Shown piece after piece: positions 11,442-22,929 of a stretch of DNA of 64,000 nucleotides (positions within the stretch are counted from its first letter, which is position 1; the number at the start of each line of letters is the position of its first letter). Made by a program: the position numbers and the translations under genes. The stretch is taken from contig PJRA01000313.1 of assembly GCA_016987375.1 (NCBI GenBank), forward strand, positions 2,336,376 to 2,400,375. Direction: 5' to 3'. A model generated the notes under the pieces. That model searched no databases. It saw only the letters and a program-made list of their open reading frames with translations, and was not told the origin of the DNA. Origin of the DNA: Brachionus koreanus. Its lineage: Eukaryota; Rotifera; Eurotatoria; Ploima; Brachionidae.

Positions 11442-12259
11442 ATTTAGTTTTTAGTTGTTTATTTGAATTTTAATTGTTTTTTATTCTATGAAAATAAATT
11501 GTTAATCAAAAATTTATTTTTAATTTACCAAATTTTTTTATTGACGTTTTAATTTAATTATTAACGTAAATTTTTTAGAAATATATATATATATATAAAT
11601 AGAAATGTTTAATGATTAATTTTATTGAAAATTAATTTTAATTTATAAAAACTTGACAATTTTTTTATTATTTGAATTTAGTGACTTTATTGACTCAAAT
11701 TTATTTATTTATCGTTTATTTTTAAAAAAAATAAAATTGATTAAGTACCAGGAAAGTTATTATTATTTATAAATTTTAACAATACAGCAAGAATAAAACG
11801 ATTTTTTCACTACAAAGATTTTAAACTTTGAAAAGCCTTTTAAAAAACCAATAATTTAGTTTTGATTTTTATTTTTTTTTTTTTCAGTTGTAAAATTTGT
11901 ATGTCAATTCTATAATTCATAGAGAAAATAAAAAAAAATGGATAATTGAAATATATATTTCTTTTAGTTTAGCAAAGCTTTTATCGTACTATTTTTACCA
12001 TCAAGCATAAACTTTTTTCAATTTTAGTCTAGAAGCTTTTTTCTAATTTTAAAATTCTAAGCTTAAGATAGTTTCAGTTTTATCTTCTAGATTCAAAGAT
12101 TTAACTAACATTAAAATTATGAAAGCGTTTTTTTTTCTCTTGGCTTAAATCATCAAAAGCATGTCTTTTTTTTAAATAACAATTTTTTGCTATTTTATAA
12201 AAAAATCAGTTTTTAAGCTTTGAAAAATTTCAAATAATTTTAGATAGAAAGATAGCTTG
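11442..12259. other. Intergenic between the two chitin-binding paralogues
   Basis: AT-rich. An AATAAA near 11492 probably ends copy 1. A (TA)n tract lies at about 11583-11597. A pyrimidine-rich TTTTAG before the second gene (about 12237-12243) could be the acceptor of a 5' UTR intron. Confidence 0.5.
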
Positions 12260-14554
12260 ATGAATATGAATTCAAAATTGGCACTTTTGTGCATTTTGGC
12301 ATTTAACTTGTCAATTTGTTTATCATTTAAAATACCAATGGAAATGGACATTGAAGATTTAGAAAATGAATCGGAAAGTTTGAAAGATATACTTAAGGAA
12401 TTGATAAATATAAATCAAGAAAATACTTCTAATGATCATTTTTTTGTTAATAAAACTAAAGCATCGAATGTCAAATCATCTGATTTAGATCATTTGCTTT
12501 CAGGAATCAAAACTATTTCAATAATTGAAATATCAACTTCAGACAATCAAAAAGAAAACATAACTAATTTAAAACGAAACAAAAGAATGACAATGAATCA
12601 ATTTAATACTCAAAGCCATCCAGTTCACCAGGCCCCACAATATTCCACTTCTTTACACTATCAACCCAAATATCAATCTTCTTTTAGCACAAGATATCAA
12701 TCCAATTATAATTCTATGCAGCCTCAACATGGAAATGCTCTTCGACAACCCAGCTATGCTCCTCCACAGCAACCTAGCTATGCTCCTCCACAGCAACCTA
12801 GCTATGCTCCTCCACAGCAACCCAGCTATGCTCCTCCACAGCAACCCAGCTATGCTCCTCCACAGCAACCCAGCTATGCTCCTCCACAGCAACCCAGCTA
12901 TGCTCCTCCACAGCAACCCAGCTATGCTCCTCCACAGCAACCCAGCTATGCTCCTCCACAGCAACCTAGCTATGCTCCTCCACAGCAACCCAGCTATGCT
13001 CCTCCACAGCAACCTAGCTATGCTCCTCCACAGCAACCTAGCTATGCTGAAAATAGTGGAAGTAGCTACGGATCATGTGGACAATCACAAACGTATGAAC
13101 AACAAGTTTATTCACAACCACAAGGTTGTAGTCAGCAACAAGGTTATGAACAACAACAAGGATACGGACAACAACAAGGATACGGACAACAACAAGGATA
13201 CGGACAACAACAAGGTTGTGGTCAACAACAAGCTTATGAACAACAACAAGGTTATGAACAACAACAAGGTTATGAACAACAACAAGGTTATGAACAGCTA
13301 CAACAAGGTTGTGGTCAACAACAAGCTTATGAACAAAAACAAGGTTATGAACAGCTACAACAAGGTTGTGGTCAACAACAAGGCAATGAACAGCAACAAG
13401 GTTGTGGTCAACAACAAGGCAATAACGCACAAGAAGAACAAGAAAATGAACCACAAGCACCCCAATTTGCTCCTCAACTACCAATGCCTTTTTTACCAGT
13501 TTCTATTCTATTATCTGGAAAACAAAATAAACAAATGAATGGAGATGTTTCCCAGTCTGGTTATGCCTCTGGTTTAGTTGAGCAAGCAAATGAAGATGAA
13601 AATAATTTTCCATACGAACAACATATTCAAAATCAAATTTCTAAAATGCAAAATACTTGCAAAATTGGCTATGTCCAGCCTATTTGGGAAAATAATGAGA
13701 TTACTGAGACATATTGTAGATGTCCTGATGGTTCTTACGGTCAAACATGTGATGAAGGTTATAGCAATCCGTGTGATGGCTCTGGTTATTATTTTTCTGC
13801 AGATTCAAGACTACCAAAAACTTATTATGTTGAATGTTCTTATCACACTCCTTATCTATTAAAATGTGCAAAAGGAACAGTTTGGAACCAGAATATTTTG
13901 AGCTGTGATTGGACTACTGATGCCACTCATGAAACTTATGGAACATACAAATATTTAGAATCACTAAAGCAACATGAAGAGCAGTCATATGAAGAACAAC
14001 CAGAAGAATACCAAGCTCCAGTACAACAACAACCACAACAACAACAACCAAAACAATACCAAGCTCCAGTACAACAACCACAACAATACCAAGCTCCAGT
14101 ACAACAACCACAACAATACCAAGCTCCAGTACAGCAACCACAACAATACCAAGCTCCAGTTCAACAACCACAACAATACCAAGCTCCAGTACAACAACCA
14201 CAACAATACCAAGCTCCAGTACAGCAACCACAACAATACCAAGCTCCAGTTCAACAACCACAACAATACCAAGCTCCAGTTCAACAACCACAACAATACC
14301 AAGCTCCAGTACAACAACCACAACAATACCAAGCTCCAGTACAACAACCACAACAATACCAGGCTCCAGTTCAACAACCAGAAGAATACCAAGCTCCAGT
14401 TCAACAACCACAACAATACCAGGCTCCAGTTCAACAACCAGAAGAATACCAAGCTCCAGTACAACAACCAAAGAATAATTTGTTGGAGCAACGAGAAGAT
14501 CAATCATATGAGGCTCCTTTAAAACAATCATCATATCAAGCTTCGCCTCAGTAA
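12260..14554 (+). CDS. Secreted chitin-binding protein with Q/P/Y/S repeats, copy 2
   Basis: One coding exon of 764 residues; the start is the ATG at 12260, followed by a signal peptide (hydrophobic core LALLCILAFNLSICLS). The acidic N-terminal region ends in KRNKR (about residues 105-109), a likely furin-type cleavage site that would release a propeptide. Next come 13 PSYA units (PSYAPPQQ octapeptide, 24-bp period, about 164-262) and a Gln/Gly/Tyr region with QQQGYGQ, QQQGYEQ and Cys-containing QQGCGQQQ units (about 285-395). The eight-cysteine module at 467-549 has the same 82-residue span from first to last Cys as copy 1. About 15 QAPVQQPQQY units follow (about 584-737). The likely role is an extracellular chitin-associated structural protein, probably cross-linked. 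The odd cysteines in the Q/G/Y repeats could form intermolecular disulfides. Confidence 0.88.
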   Translation: MNMNSKLALLCILAFNLSICLSFKIPMEMDIEDLENESESLKDILKELININQENTSNDHFFVNKTKASNVKSSDLDHLLSGIKTISIIEISTSDNQKENITNLKRNKRMTMNQFNTQSHPVHQAPQYSTSLHYQPKYQSSFSTRYQSNYNSMQPQHGNALRQPSYAPPQQPSYAPPQQPSYAPPQQPSYAPPQQPSYAPPQQPSYAPPQQPSYAPPQQPSYAPPQQPSYAPPQQPSYAPPQQPSYAPPQQPSYAPPQQPSYAENSGSSYGSCGQSQTYEQQVYSQPQGCSQQQGYEQQQGYGQQQGYGQQQGYGQQQGCGQQQAYEQQQGYEQQQGYEQQQGYEQLQQGCGQQQAYEQKQGYEQLQQGCGQQQGNEQQQGCGQQQGNNAQEEQENEPQAPQFAPQLPMPFLPVSILLSGKQNKQMNGDVSQSGYASGLVEQANEDENNFPYEQHIQNQISKMQNTCKIGYVQPIWENNEITETYCRCPDGSYGQTCDEGYSNPCDGSGYYFSADSRLPKTYYVECSYHTPYLLKCAKGTVWNQNILSCDWTTDATHETYGTYKYLESLKQHEEQSYEEQPEEYQAPVQQQPQQQQPKQYQAPVQQPQQYQAPVQQPQQYQAPVQQPQQYQAPVQQPQQYQAPVQQPQQYQAPVQQPQQYQAPVQQPQQYQAPVQQPQQYQAPVQQPQQYQAPVQQPQQYQAPVQQPEEYQAPVQQPQQYQAPVQQPEEYQAPVQQPKNNLLEQREDQSYEAPLKQSSYQASPQ
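12749..13048 (+). repeat. 24-bp coding minisatellite (PSYAPPQQ units)
   Basis: Twelve full 24-bp units plus a partial one lie in frame; only a C/T third-position difference (CCC/CCT Pro) varies between units. This is the most homogeneous array of the window. Confidence 0.95.
13100..13430 (+). repeat. Imperfect Q/G/Y/C-rich coding repeat
   Basis: CAA-rich units of about 21-24 bp encode QQQGYGQ, QQQGYEQ and QQGCGQQQ variants. The Cys-containing units recur about every 4-5 units. Higher-order duplication of a longer block (about 13300-13400) is visible. Confidence 0.85.
14009..14470 (+). repeat. 30-bp coding minisatellite (QAPVQQPQQY units), copy 2
   Basis: About 15 units of the same 30-bp sequence as at 10957-11382, including the same QQPEEY variant near the 3' end. 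The first unit is expanded with extra Gln codons. Confidence 0.95.
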
Positions 14555-15552
14555 TCACATCAGCCTGATAATCAACTTCCTATTCAACAAAAATTATATT
14601 TTATTAAACTTTTTAATTTAATTTAAAATTTTAGTATTTATTTGTAGTTTTTATGACTTTGTTTTCTTTTTTTGATTTTAGTCATTTTTTATTTTTATTA
14701 AGGTATGTTATAATAAATGTTTTATCTTAATATATGATTATGCTATCCTCAATTATATAGTTTATACATCAATTCAGACCAAATTAAAATTTTCATGTAT
14801 TTTAAAAAATCATATTAATACATGGAAATTGTCTATCAAACTCAACTTTTAGTTTTTGAAAACTTTAAAACTAATTTCAAAAATTCTTAATTTCCGATAA
14901 TAATTTTATTAAATAATTTGTGTGAGCGGTCTATGTTTTATGGTAATGGTAACTGATTTGGAATTTGGTATACTTTAGAGGAGTAGCAGTAGTTGAAGTA
15001 CTTTCGTGTTGTATAGTTATCAGATGCACCATTTTTGAAATTTCTGAAATTTTTCTTTGCGAAACTGTTTTCATATGCTTTGGTTCTTGTTTTTGGGAAG
15101 TTGATTCGACAAATATCCTTACTCTTGTCCGATACTTTATTGAATTTGTTATTGAGTGTAGGACATGTCTATCAATTAATCTCTTTAAGAGTTTGACGCA
15201 AGTTTAATTAGTTAGTTTATTTATCAATAAGTTTTTCGATTGAATCATGCTTTGAGATGAGACCCGTGAGATATTTCATATAAGATACCGATAATACTTT
15301 TCTGATAAAACAACACTTTTCTTTTCCAGCATTTTAATGTTGCCACTTTTCAAATGACCAACGAAAAATCTGTCAACACTTTGGATTTTATTTTACACGA
15401 CTCAGCATGGAAGTGTGTACGCAATCGATACAAAATTTGTGCTTGGTAACATTAATGGTTATTTTTTTCAGTTTTGTTTTAAAAGACAAGTTTAGTAGGC
15501 ATGTATGTATACTATGTCAGCAAAGCTAGTAATCGATTCATTCCAGTGAAAT
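14555..15552. other. Intergenic stretch, no supported gene
   Basis: Less AT-rich than most intergenic DNA, which may reflect old mobile-element sequence, but no clear protein match is seen on either strand. The 80-residue frame at 14965-15207 has no recognisable motif. Confidence 0.4.
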
Positions 15553-16810
15553 ATGGCTATAAAAAAAGCAAAGAAGAATCCAAAAATATTGTATAAATGC
15601 TTAAATGATAAAGTAATCAAAGAATCAATCAAAGCATTAAAAAAATCATACAATGGATTATTGCATGAACCGAAAGAGATATCAAATCTTTTAAATAAGT
15701 GTTTTTAAGATCTTATTATTGAACATCTCATCATCTTATTGATCTTATTATCTTTTGTTATTAAACAAGATGATGAGCTTTCACTTTTTGAAGTTGAATT
15801 TAATGTAAACTAGTTAGAATATATTAACTTTGAACCAAATATTATTTAGTTAGTTAGTTAGTTTATTGAATAAGTATAAGTATAAAGGTTAGTGACATAC
15901 ACTCATTATAACATTACTATGTCTGTGAATTTTTTTAATTTTAAGGATTAAGAATTAAAAAGAAAAAAAATTTTAAGTCGACTCTATTTTGATGTTATTT
16001 ATTATTGTTTTACATCTTCTTGCCTCGAACATCTTGTTGGGTTTATGAAATAGTACTAAAACTTTTACAGGACCTAAATCAAAATAAACCATGAAGTGTC
16101 GACTTAAAAACTGTGCCAAAAACTTTACTTTTATGTTCGTTTAACTTTGATTTTCAGAAAATGTTTATCAAATAGTAACCTTCCAATTCATTTCAATTCA
16201 GCAAATATTACTCCATTATTTTAAAAAATGATAAATCAATGCAATTATTGTCATGTTAAAACAATATGGTAGATTATCTTTATATGAATAATATTGTATC
16301 AAATAACAGCATAGATTTGACAAGAAAAAGTCACGTGCACCTATTCTTCTGGAACTCTAGATTTCATCTAAATGAGTCTAGACAAAAATATTCCTGTATA
16401 TTTTACGAAATCTTTTGATACTGTTACGCACAGACGACTTAAAGGTATATTGAAAGTGTATGTCTTTGATGGTCTGAAGCTTTCTTGAAAAATAGAAGTC
16501 AACGAGCTTTTCAAGTTGACGTTCTGATGGAGTTGGTTGAAACTCATAGTGGTGTACGACGAGGGTTAGTTTCCACTTTTGTTCGTTTTGTGTATCAATG
16601 ATCTACCAAAAAGAATAGCTAATGTTGTCAAAATGTAGGCAAATGATATCAGAAAAAAGCCCAGTTAAACTACAGTCAGAGTCGGATTTAGTTTTCTAGT
16701 GGACTGAAGATTTGAAAATCATTCGCTTGATTTAATTATAAGTTGTTTAGATCGCTGAATTTGACTTTTGTTCGTCCTTGTTGTAGTGCGTCTTATGTTT
16801 ATGATCTTAA
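15553..16810 (+). mobile_element. Decayed non-LTR retrotransposon (LINE) reverse-transcriptase remnant
   Basis: Pieces of a LINE ORF2 can be read in shifting frames. At 15553-15708 is an intact stretch (KNPKILYKCLND, NGLLHEPKEISNLLNK) typical of the linker before the RT domain. At about 16313 there is a KKKSRAPILLEL segment (compare GRSC..LLEF of RTs). From about 16390 come a degenerate SFDTVTHRRL, then QRAFQVDVLMEL, HSGVRRGLVS, LFVLCINDLPKRI and an eroded A-N-D-I in place of the YADD/FADD catalytic box, followed by LQSDLDLVFQW. Multiple stops and frameshifts, and about 500 bp of foreign or deleted sequence in the middle, show that it is dead. Confidence 0.85.
15859..15930. repeat. Dispersed repeat, copy A
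   Basis: TAGTTTATTGAATAAGTATA and the following ~50 bp resemble 52857-52925, with several differences. It sits between the two readable parts of the dead LINE, so it is either part of the element or an insertion into it. Confidence 0.6.
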
Positions 16811-17523
16811 AAGTGAGCGCCAAGTATGAATATTTGTATAATCTATGCATAACTGTGGTAAATAAGATATAATAAGATTCTAAATCAAACAGTTATTTTT
16901 CATTTAACTTTATTCTAACTCCAAATAGCACCTAAACGTTGGAGACAAGTCATCCGGCAACAGTTCTCTATTGGAATTTTCGGTGCCCGTGTGACCTCCA
17001 ATTGTTAAATCTGACTGTGATAATGTTGAAAGGATTGAATGCAGGGCTTCGAAATTTGTTTCTTCAATTAGTAACAAGCCGTATGAAAGCAGATTGAACA
17101 GTTTAAACATTCTAAATCTGGCGGAAAGGATAATAATAGTTGATCTTATTCAATTGTACAAATTCGTGCATTGAATAGATTAGGATGAACGAAGCAAAAA
17201 TTTTTAATGTCACAAAAAACCAAGGAAGAGATCACTGCTTTAAATATCACAAAGAAATTTCGAGGCTACAAATTCTGATATTTTTAAAACATCTTGTAGA
17301 CATTATCAAACATAATTTTAATTAACTTATTCATTTATGAAGAATAACAGCTTTGTCCTAAAATATTTGTTTAAAATTTTTTTTATTTTGAATAAACGAA
17401 AAGGAATTTGAAAAAATAAATAAAAAAAAATACTAATTAGAATTAAATTTTAGATAGAATTTTTTTATTTCGTTAAATTCTTTGCAAATTTTCGTAAAAA
17501 TCGAATTTAAATTAGGGGTTGTT
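16811..17523. other. Intergenic stretch, no supported gene
   Basis: Follows the LINE remnant and covers the 3' flank of the SPAK/OSR1 gene on the opposite strand. A 66-residue minus-strand frame at 16910-17110 shows no recognisable features. Confidence 0.45.
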
Positions 17524-19351
17524 TTAACAAGTAGTTGCTACGTGACTAATAGAAAGTTGAGCATAACCAATTAGAGTTTTTTCATCAGGTATTTCATTAT
17601 GACCAACACCAGACTTCTTTTAATTAGAGATGAGATTTATATTACTTAAATTATTTTTACCATAAATAAAAAATTACTAATGGAAAAGTGATTGGTGACA
17701 ATCCGTGGTTTTCAATAATTTTGTTCAAATTAGCCGAAACAGCAATCATGTCAATGGCATCTATAAGTTTTGCATTTACAAGTTCATGTGATATTTCATC
17801 GACAGTATCCTTATTCGGCAAAAATTCGAACTTAATATCTTGAAGCTCTTTTTTTTCATCACGCATTCTTAACACTAAATTAATTGAACTGATAGTCTTT
17901 GGCTTGGCTGGTAAATCAGGTTGAGTTTGAGCTGGCTGTGAAGCTAAGTTACTTTTGCTAGTATCCGATGAAGTAATATTTTTAGCTACATCGCCAAGAT
18001 TAGGTTGTTGATGTCTATTATTTACATTATCTGTATAAGTGACTCCGTTTTCGACATCGTCTTCGTAGTCGTCATCGCTGGTCTTTGTTTTAGGTATCTC
18101 ATCATCAAAGTCAAATCCCCATTCTCCATCAGCACCTTTTATCCAACGACCCGATGCAGATACTGCTGGCACGGGCAGTTTTGTTTTTATTTTCATCTTG
18201 CGAGCTTCGGCGGAAAGTGCCACATGCTTGGCTATATAAGATTTATCCTAAAAAAAATTAAAATCTTTTTTTAAGCAAAATAAATTACAAAAAAATATCT
18301 ACTTTTGCTTTTTTAAAAAATTCATGTTTAAGTAACTGCTTTGCTGTCGGTCTTTCGTTTGGATCTTTTTTTAGGCATTCAGCAATCATCTTGCGAAAAG
18401 TTTTACTGTAGTTCTTATATTGATCTTTCACCTCGGCACACATGTCCAAAGTTGGTGGATCATTTTGCAGAGTCATCATTAGCACTTTCATCGGTGGATA
18501 CTTGTGATAGGGTGCAGTTCCGACGGCCAATTCAATTGCTGTAATTCCTAGACTCCAAATGTCCGCTTTGGTATCATAGCCAGATGGTTTTTGCTCCATT
18601 ACTTCAGGTGCCATCCAACAAGGTGTGCCAACAAAAGTGTGCTTTACTTTGTCTCGAGTCATGTCACCTCCGGTCGCTATAAAAGCACTTACTCCAAAAT
18701 CAGCTATTTGAATCGAACCATCCAAACCTAGTAGTATGTTTCCAGCTTTGATATCTCTTAAATTTTATACTTTAGCCTAATATCTAGCAAAAATTTTTAT
18801 GCTTAAAAGAACCTGCATGACCAAATAGGAAGAAAAGAGAAGAAGACTTACCTGTGAATATGGCCATTGGCATGAAAGTACTCGAGGCCTTTGAGGACTT
18901 CTCTTAGAACAGTTGCAATCGACGCTTCGTCCAAAACACCAGTGCATATGTTCATATTTTTGGTACGAAATTTTAGGATATCAAGCAAAGAACCACCGTC
19001 CAACAGACGCAAAACCAGCCATAATTCTTCTCCAACTACAAACGATGTGTAATAAGTAACCACATTTTCGTGATGGCATTGACTCATCACCTGAATTTCT
19101 TTGAACAATTCTTCCATTAAAGTATTGCATTTTTCTAAATTGATTCGCTTGATTGCAACTCTTTCATTGTTTTCGGTGCAACGTGCTGCTTGAACATAAG
19201 CGGTCGCTCCGGCACCAATAACTTCTTCAAGTTTGTATTTATCCTTACAGTTCGGATAAACAAACTTTGACGAGCCTGAATGGTGGGATTGGTTTAGCGC
19301 TGTCGATGAATTGGTTATGTTAGCAATTAAATTGGACGTGTCACTACTCAT
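17524..19351 (-). CDS. OXSR1: SPAK/OSR1 Ste20-family kinase (frayed orthologue)
   Basis: Four exons on the minus strand (19351-18852, 18756-18303, 18247-17678, 17616-17524), with introns of 95, 55 and 61 bp, give 538 residues. This kinase is activated by WNK and phosphorylates cation-chloride cotransporters for volume and ion control. The Gly loop is GAGATAYV, the catalytic Lys lies in VAIKRI (about 68), and HRDIKAGN is rebuilt exactly over intron 1. DFGVSAF is followed by the T-loop [13 protein letters not shown], whose Thr (about 207) is the WNK site. The S-motif is SASGRWIKG (about 348-353). The C-terminal CCT domain that docks RFXV peptides starts near [15 protein letters not shown]. The last exon ([13 protein letters not shown]...[10 protein letters not shown]) completes it. 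The family separates into SPAK and OSR1 only in vertebrates. Confidence 0.95.
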
Positions 19352-22300
19352 TGTTTAATTTAAAATATAAATCGGCTAATAATCAATTTAAAAAAAATTC
19401 GCGTTCTTTATTTTCTAATTTATATCAATCACTAGTGAGTTAAGCTGAACTCATTTTAATAAATCTATTTTAATAAATAGAATAAAAAAATTTAATTTCA
19501 AAAATTTGAATTATATAAATTGAAAAGAAAAATTAGAAAAAAAAATTTAAAATCAAAACTAAATTTACAAGCCTTGAAATATTTACTTTGTAAAGCCGAA
19601 AGCATTGTTTACATGACCAAAATATTCTATGAATTGTTCTAAAATTAAGACATTTTTTTTTAATTATTTTTAATTTACCTGAAACTAAAGTTTCAAAAAA
19701 ACTATTCTGATGTTTGAAAAAACTCTAAAAAAATTTTTACATGTCCTAGATTTAGATTAAAATTCGAATTGAGAAGATTTGAATGCCAGGAAAATACTAA
19801 ATAAAAAACTTATATTTATAGTGAGCTTACTTTTTAAAATTTTTGACAAAAAATTGTAATTCATATTTACTTAAATTTATTTTTGACGAAACCATTTATT
19901 TTGAAAAATTGGATATCTAATTGTTTAGTTGAAAGTATTTTGTAATCTGATATTTTTATTTAAAAACAAACTAGCAAAGGAAATAATTATCTTTTTTTTT
20001 CCTACATAGAAAATCAACCTACTTCAAATTAAATGTGTGGCTATAGTCAAACGAAATTAAATCTAAATATGTTGAGAAATATTTGAAAAAAAAATCTAAT
20101 GCATACAAACTAATAATTTGTTTGTTTTAAAAAGTTTTATTTTATTTTTTTTTTATAAAATTTGCAAAAAATTAGAATATTTTTGATGAGACAATGCGGA
20201 CCCCAAATTTTTTTAAAACTGATTCTAACTAAGTAATACAGCTAAGAATCAAGTGAGAACTAATTCAGCTTTTTTCTTTGCGCTTTCAACAGAGTTGATT
20301 TTTTTTAAAATCAAAATTAATAAATTATGTGCAAATTAAATTAAAACTAGCATAAAATTGATGACGAAGTTCGGTTCTCTTTCGTTCTTTTCAAAATTTC
20401 TAAACATCTAAAAACTTTTATTTCTAAATTCTATTAAATATTTTCGAAACATTAGAAAAATTATTTTAAAATATTTTCAAAGATATTGGATTCTCCATAA
20501 GCATCTAGAATTTATAAAGCGTCGCTTTTTTCGATATAGTTGGGTCTACAAACAACAACAGTTACTATGATAAATACTCAATTATTATAAAGAGCCTAAA
20601 ACCAAATACATAAATATATATGGACTAATCCCTAAATCTAATTTTACAAGGTTTAGAGTATTCAGTTCCAAATAAATGCTCCTCTAACAATCCCTTTTCT
20701 TAAAGTAAAAATTAGAAACAACATATAATGCAACGTCAATTAAGACTTAAAAATTTTTAATAAAAATATAATTTCAGACGCCAATTATCTACAAGCGGCT
20801 AGGTAAATTTTGGCAATTCTGAGTCTATTTAGAAAGTAAATTAAAAATTTAAATCTAGCTTTAGAATGCTATGTTTTTGAATTTTTTATGAGTATAAATT
20901 ATACTAAATCTAATATACCCGTTCATATTTTAATTTCTAAGCTAATTTATTATATTGATTGAGAAATTCATTTTTTTAAAATATTCTTAGGACTTGAAAA
21001 AAAAATTAATTTAGTCTCTTATGAAATCTTTCATCTCTGGACTCAATTATCGATTGTCTCTTAAAAAAATTGTTTTAAATCTACCGTAACTGATTTACTA
21101 ATTGAAGAAATTAACAAAAAGTATTTAAAAAAAAGGCATTGAACTAAAGATCAATTAAAATCATCTAAAAATGGCTTATCTAAAACTCAAGCAAGAATTT
21201 AGTTTACATTAATTTTAATTAAGCTTATACTGATGTTAAAACATATGCATCTAATAACCAAATAATGGAAAGTGTTTTCATAGAATTTAATGAGGACTCG
21301 GTTAACGAAGAACTAGTTTTTTAATAATAACAAATTAGTTTGACTAAATTGACAAAACAGGATAACTAATTGAATCCCATTATAGTAGACTTTTCTTTGA
21401 TGTCTATACTGACATTGCTGAAAAAAAAATTCGGTTAAAAAAAACAAAATTTATTTTTGATTTATCTGTAAAATTTGATAAGAATGCTAGTCGACATGAT
21501 TTATCTAAATAGCATGAATTTAGAATAATATTTTTTCACGTGGCTTACTTTCAGTAGCATTAATAAGTTATCTTTTCTGACTGTTACTTTTCAGGACATT
21601 TTAGATTTATTTAGATATTTGAATACCATTTTGGCTTATCTAAGCTGATAAATACTTGATTATAGCTAAGCTTTTTGAAACTATTTTAATAATAGATCTT
21701 GTCGGTCAAAAATTTTTTCAAAAATTAAAGAAAAAAAAGTTTTAAAGATTTAATTATGTATTTTAAAACGATAATTTTTAAATATAAATATTAATTTTGT
21801 TAGATAAATTTATTAGCTTACTTTATAGATTTAAAATAAAAACAAAATTAAAAAAAATTTTACCAAAATGCAAGCAACGCCATAAATTAAACTACTAATT
21901 ACTTTTGGCAAACAATTAAAACAATAATTAAAATGACGAGTATTCAAAATATTCTAATTTGATAGAGTTTTGCCTCGTGAAAATGGAATTTCGTAATTAG
22001 CTTCCAAAGCTTCATTAAATCTTGGAATATTTCGGCCCAATGCAATGAAAAAAATTATTTATATTTACTTTTTTATTCTAAAATCCAAAAAATATTATAA
22101 TAAAAAAAAAAGATTTACTTTTTAGCATTTATTCTAAAACCAACAAATTAAAAACAATAATCATTATGAAAAAGTCTATTTTTTCATAGCGTATTTTATT
22201 TTCAATTTAGCTAGATATCTAATTTAAACACCTTGACTTTTTACGCATATTTCGCTTCACAAAAATCTCTAATGATAAACTTATAATTAAAAGTAAAATT

Positions 22301-22929
22301 TTTTAACATTTGAAATCTTCTAAGCAATTGATTACTTAGAAGCTTTGATTAAAAAAAAACATGCATAACCCGCAAGTTAAATTCTACTAAACAAATAAAT
22401 TATTATTTTATTTGTTAAACTTAACAAATTTAAATATAAATCTTGAATTAAATTTTCGTTTTTTAAATTAATAACTAAAATGTTATTCAAAATAAAATAC
22501 TTAATTATATTTCTTAATTTTTTTTTCAAATTAAAATTTACTTAAATATTAAAGGCTATTTAATTTTAATAATTACATTAGAATTTAACTGATACAAGAA
22601 CAAAATAAAAAAAATATATTCACTTTATTTTCAAACGAAATTTTTTTCTGCTTGACATTTTTTTATCTGAAACAAATATTTTTAGTATTTGTGTGCATTT
22701 TTTTATGCATCATGCCACAACAAATATAAAAAAATTCCTTATTTTAATAATATTAAATTAAATAACAAAAAATGCGATTAATTGTCAAGTTTTTTTTCTT
22801 TTAGTTTTAGTCAAAGACAAAAAATTGAATATTGTATTTAGAATTTAAAACACGATCTTTTTTAAATTATAATTTACTTAAAAAAAGCAAAAATTTAAAC
22901 CAAAAAAATTGAAATATTTCCTTTTGGAT
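19352..22929. other. Long AT-rich intergenic stretch, no gene seen
   Basis: About 3.6 kb between divergent promoters (kinase on minus, SURF1 on plus). I see only A/T-rich sequence with chance short frames: no repeats of note, no RNA gene, no recognisable element. Confidence 0.5.

Noticed and set aside
10248..14470. Regular ~30-bp repeats that could suggest a CRISPR array
   Set aside because: The units are contiguous with no spacers, in frame in secreted eukaryotic proteins.
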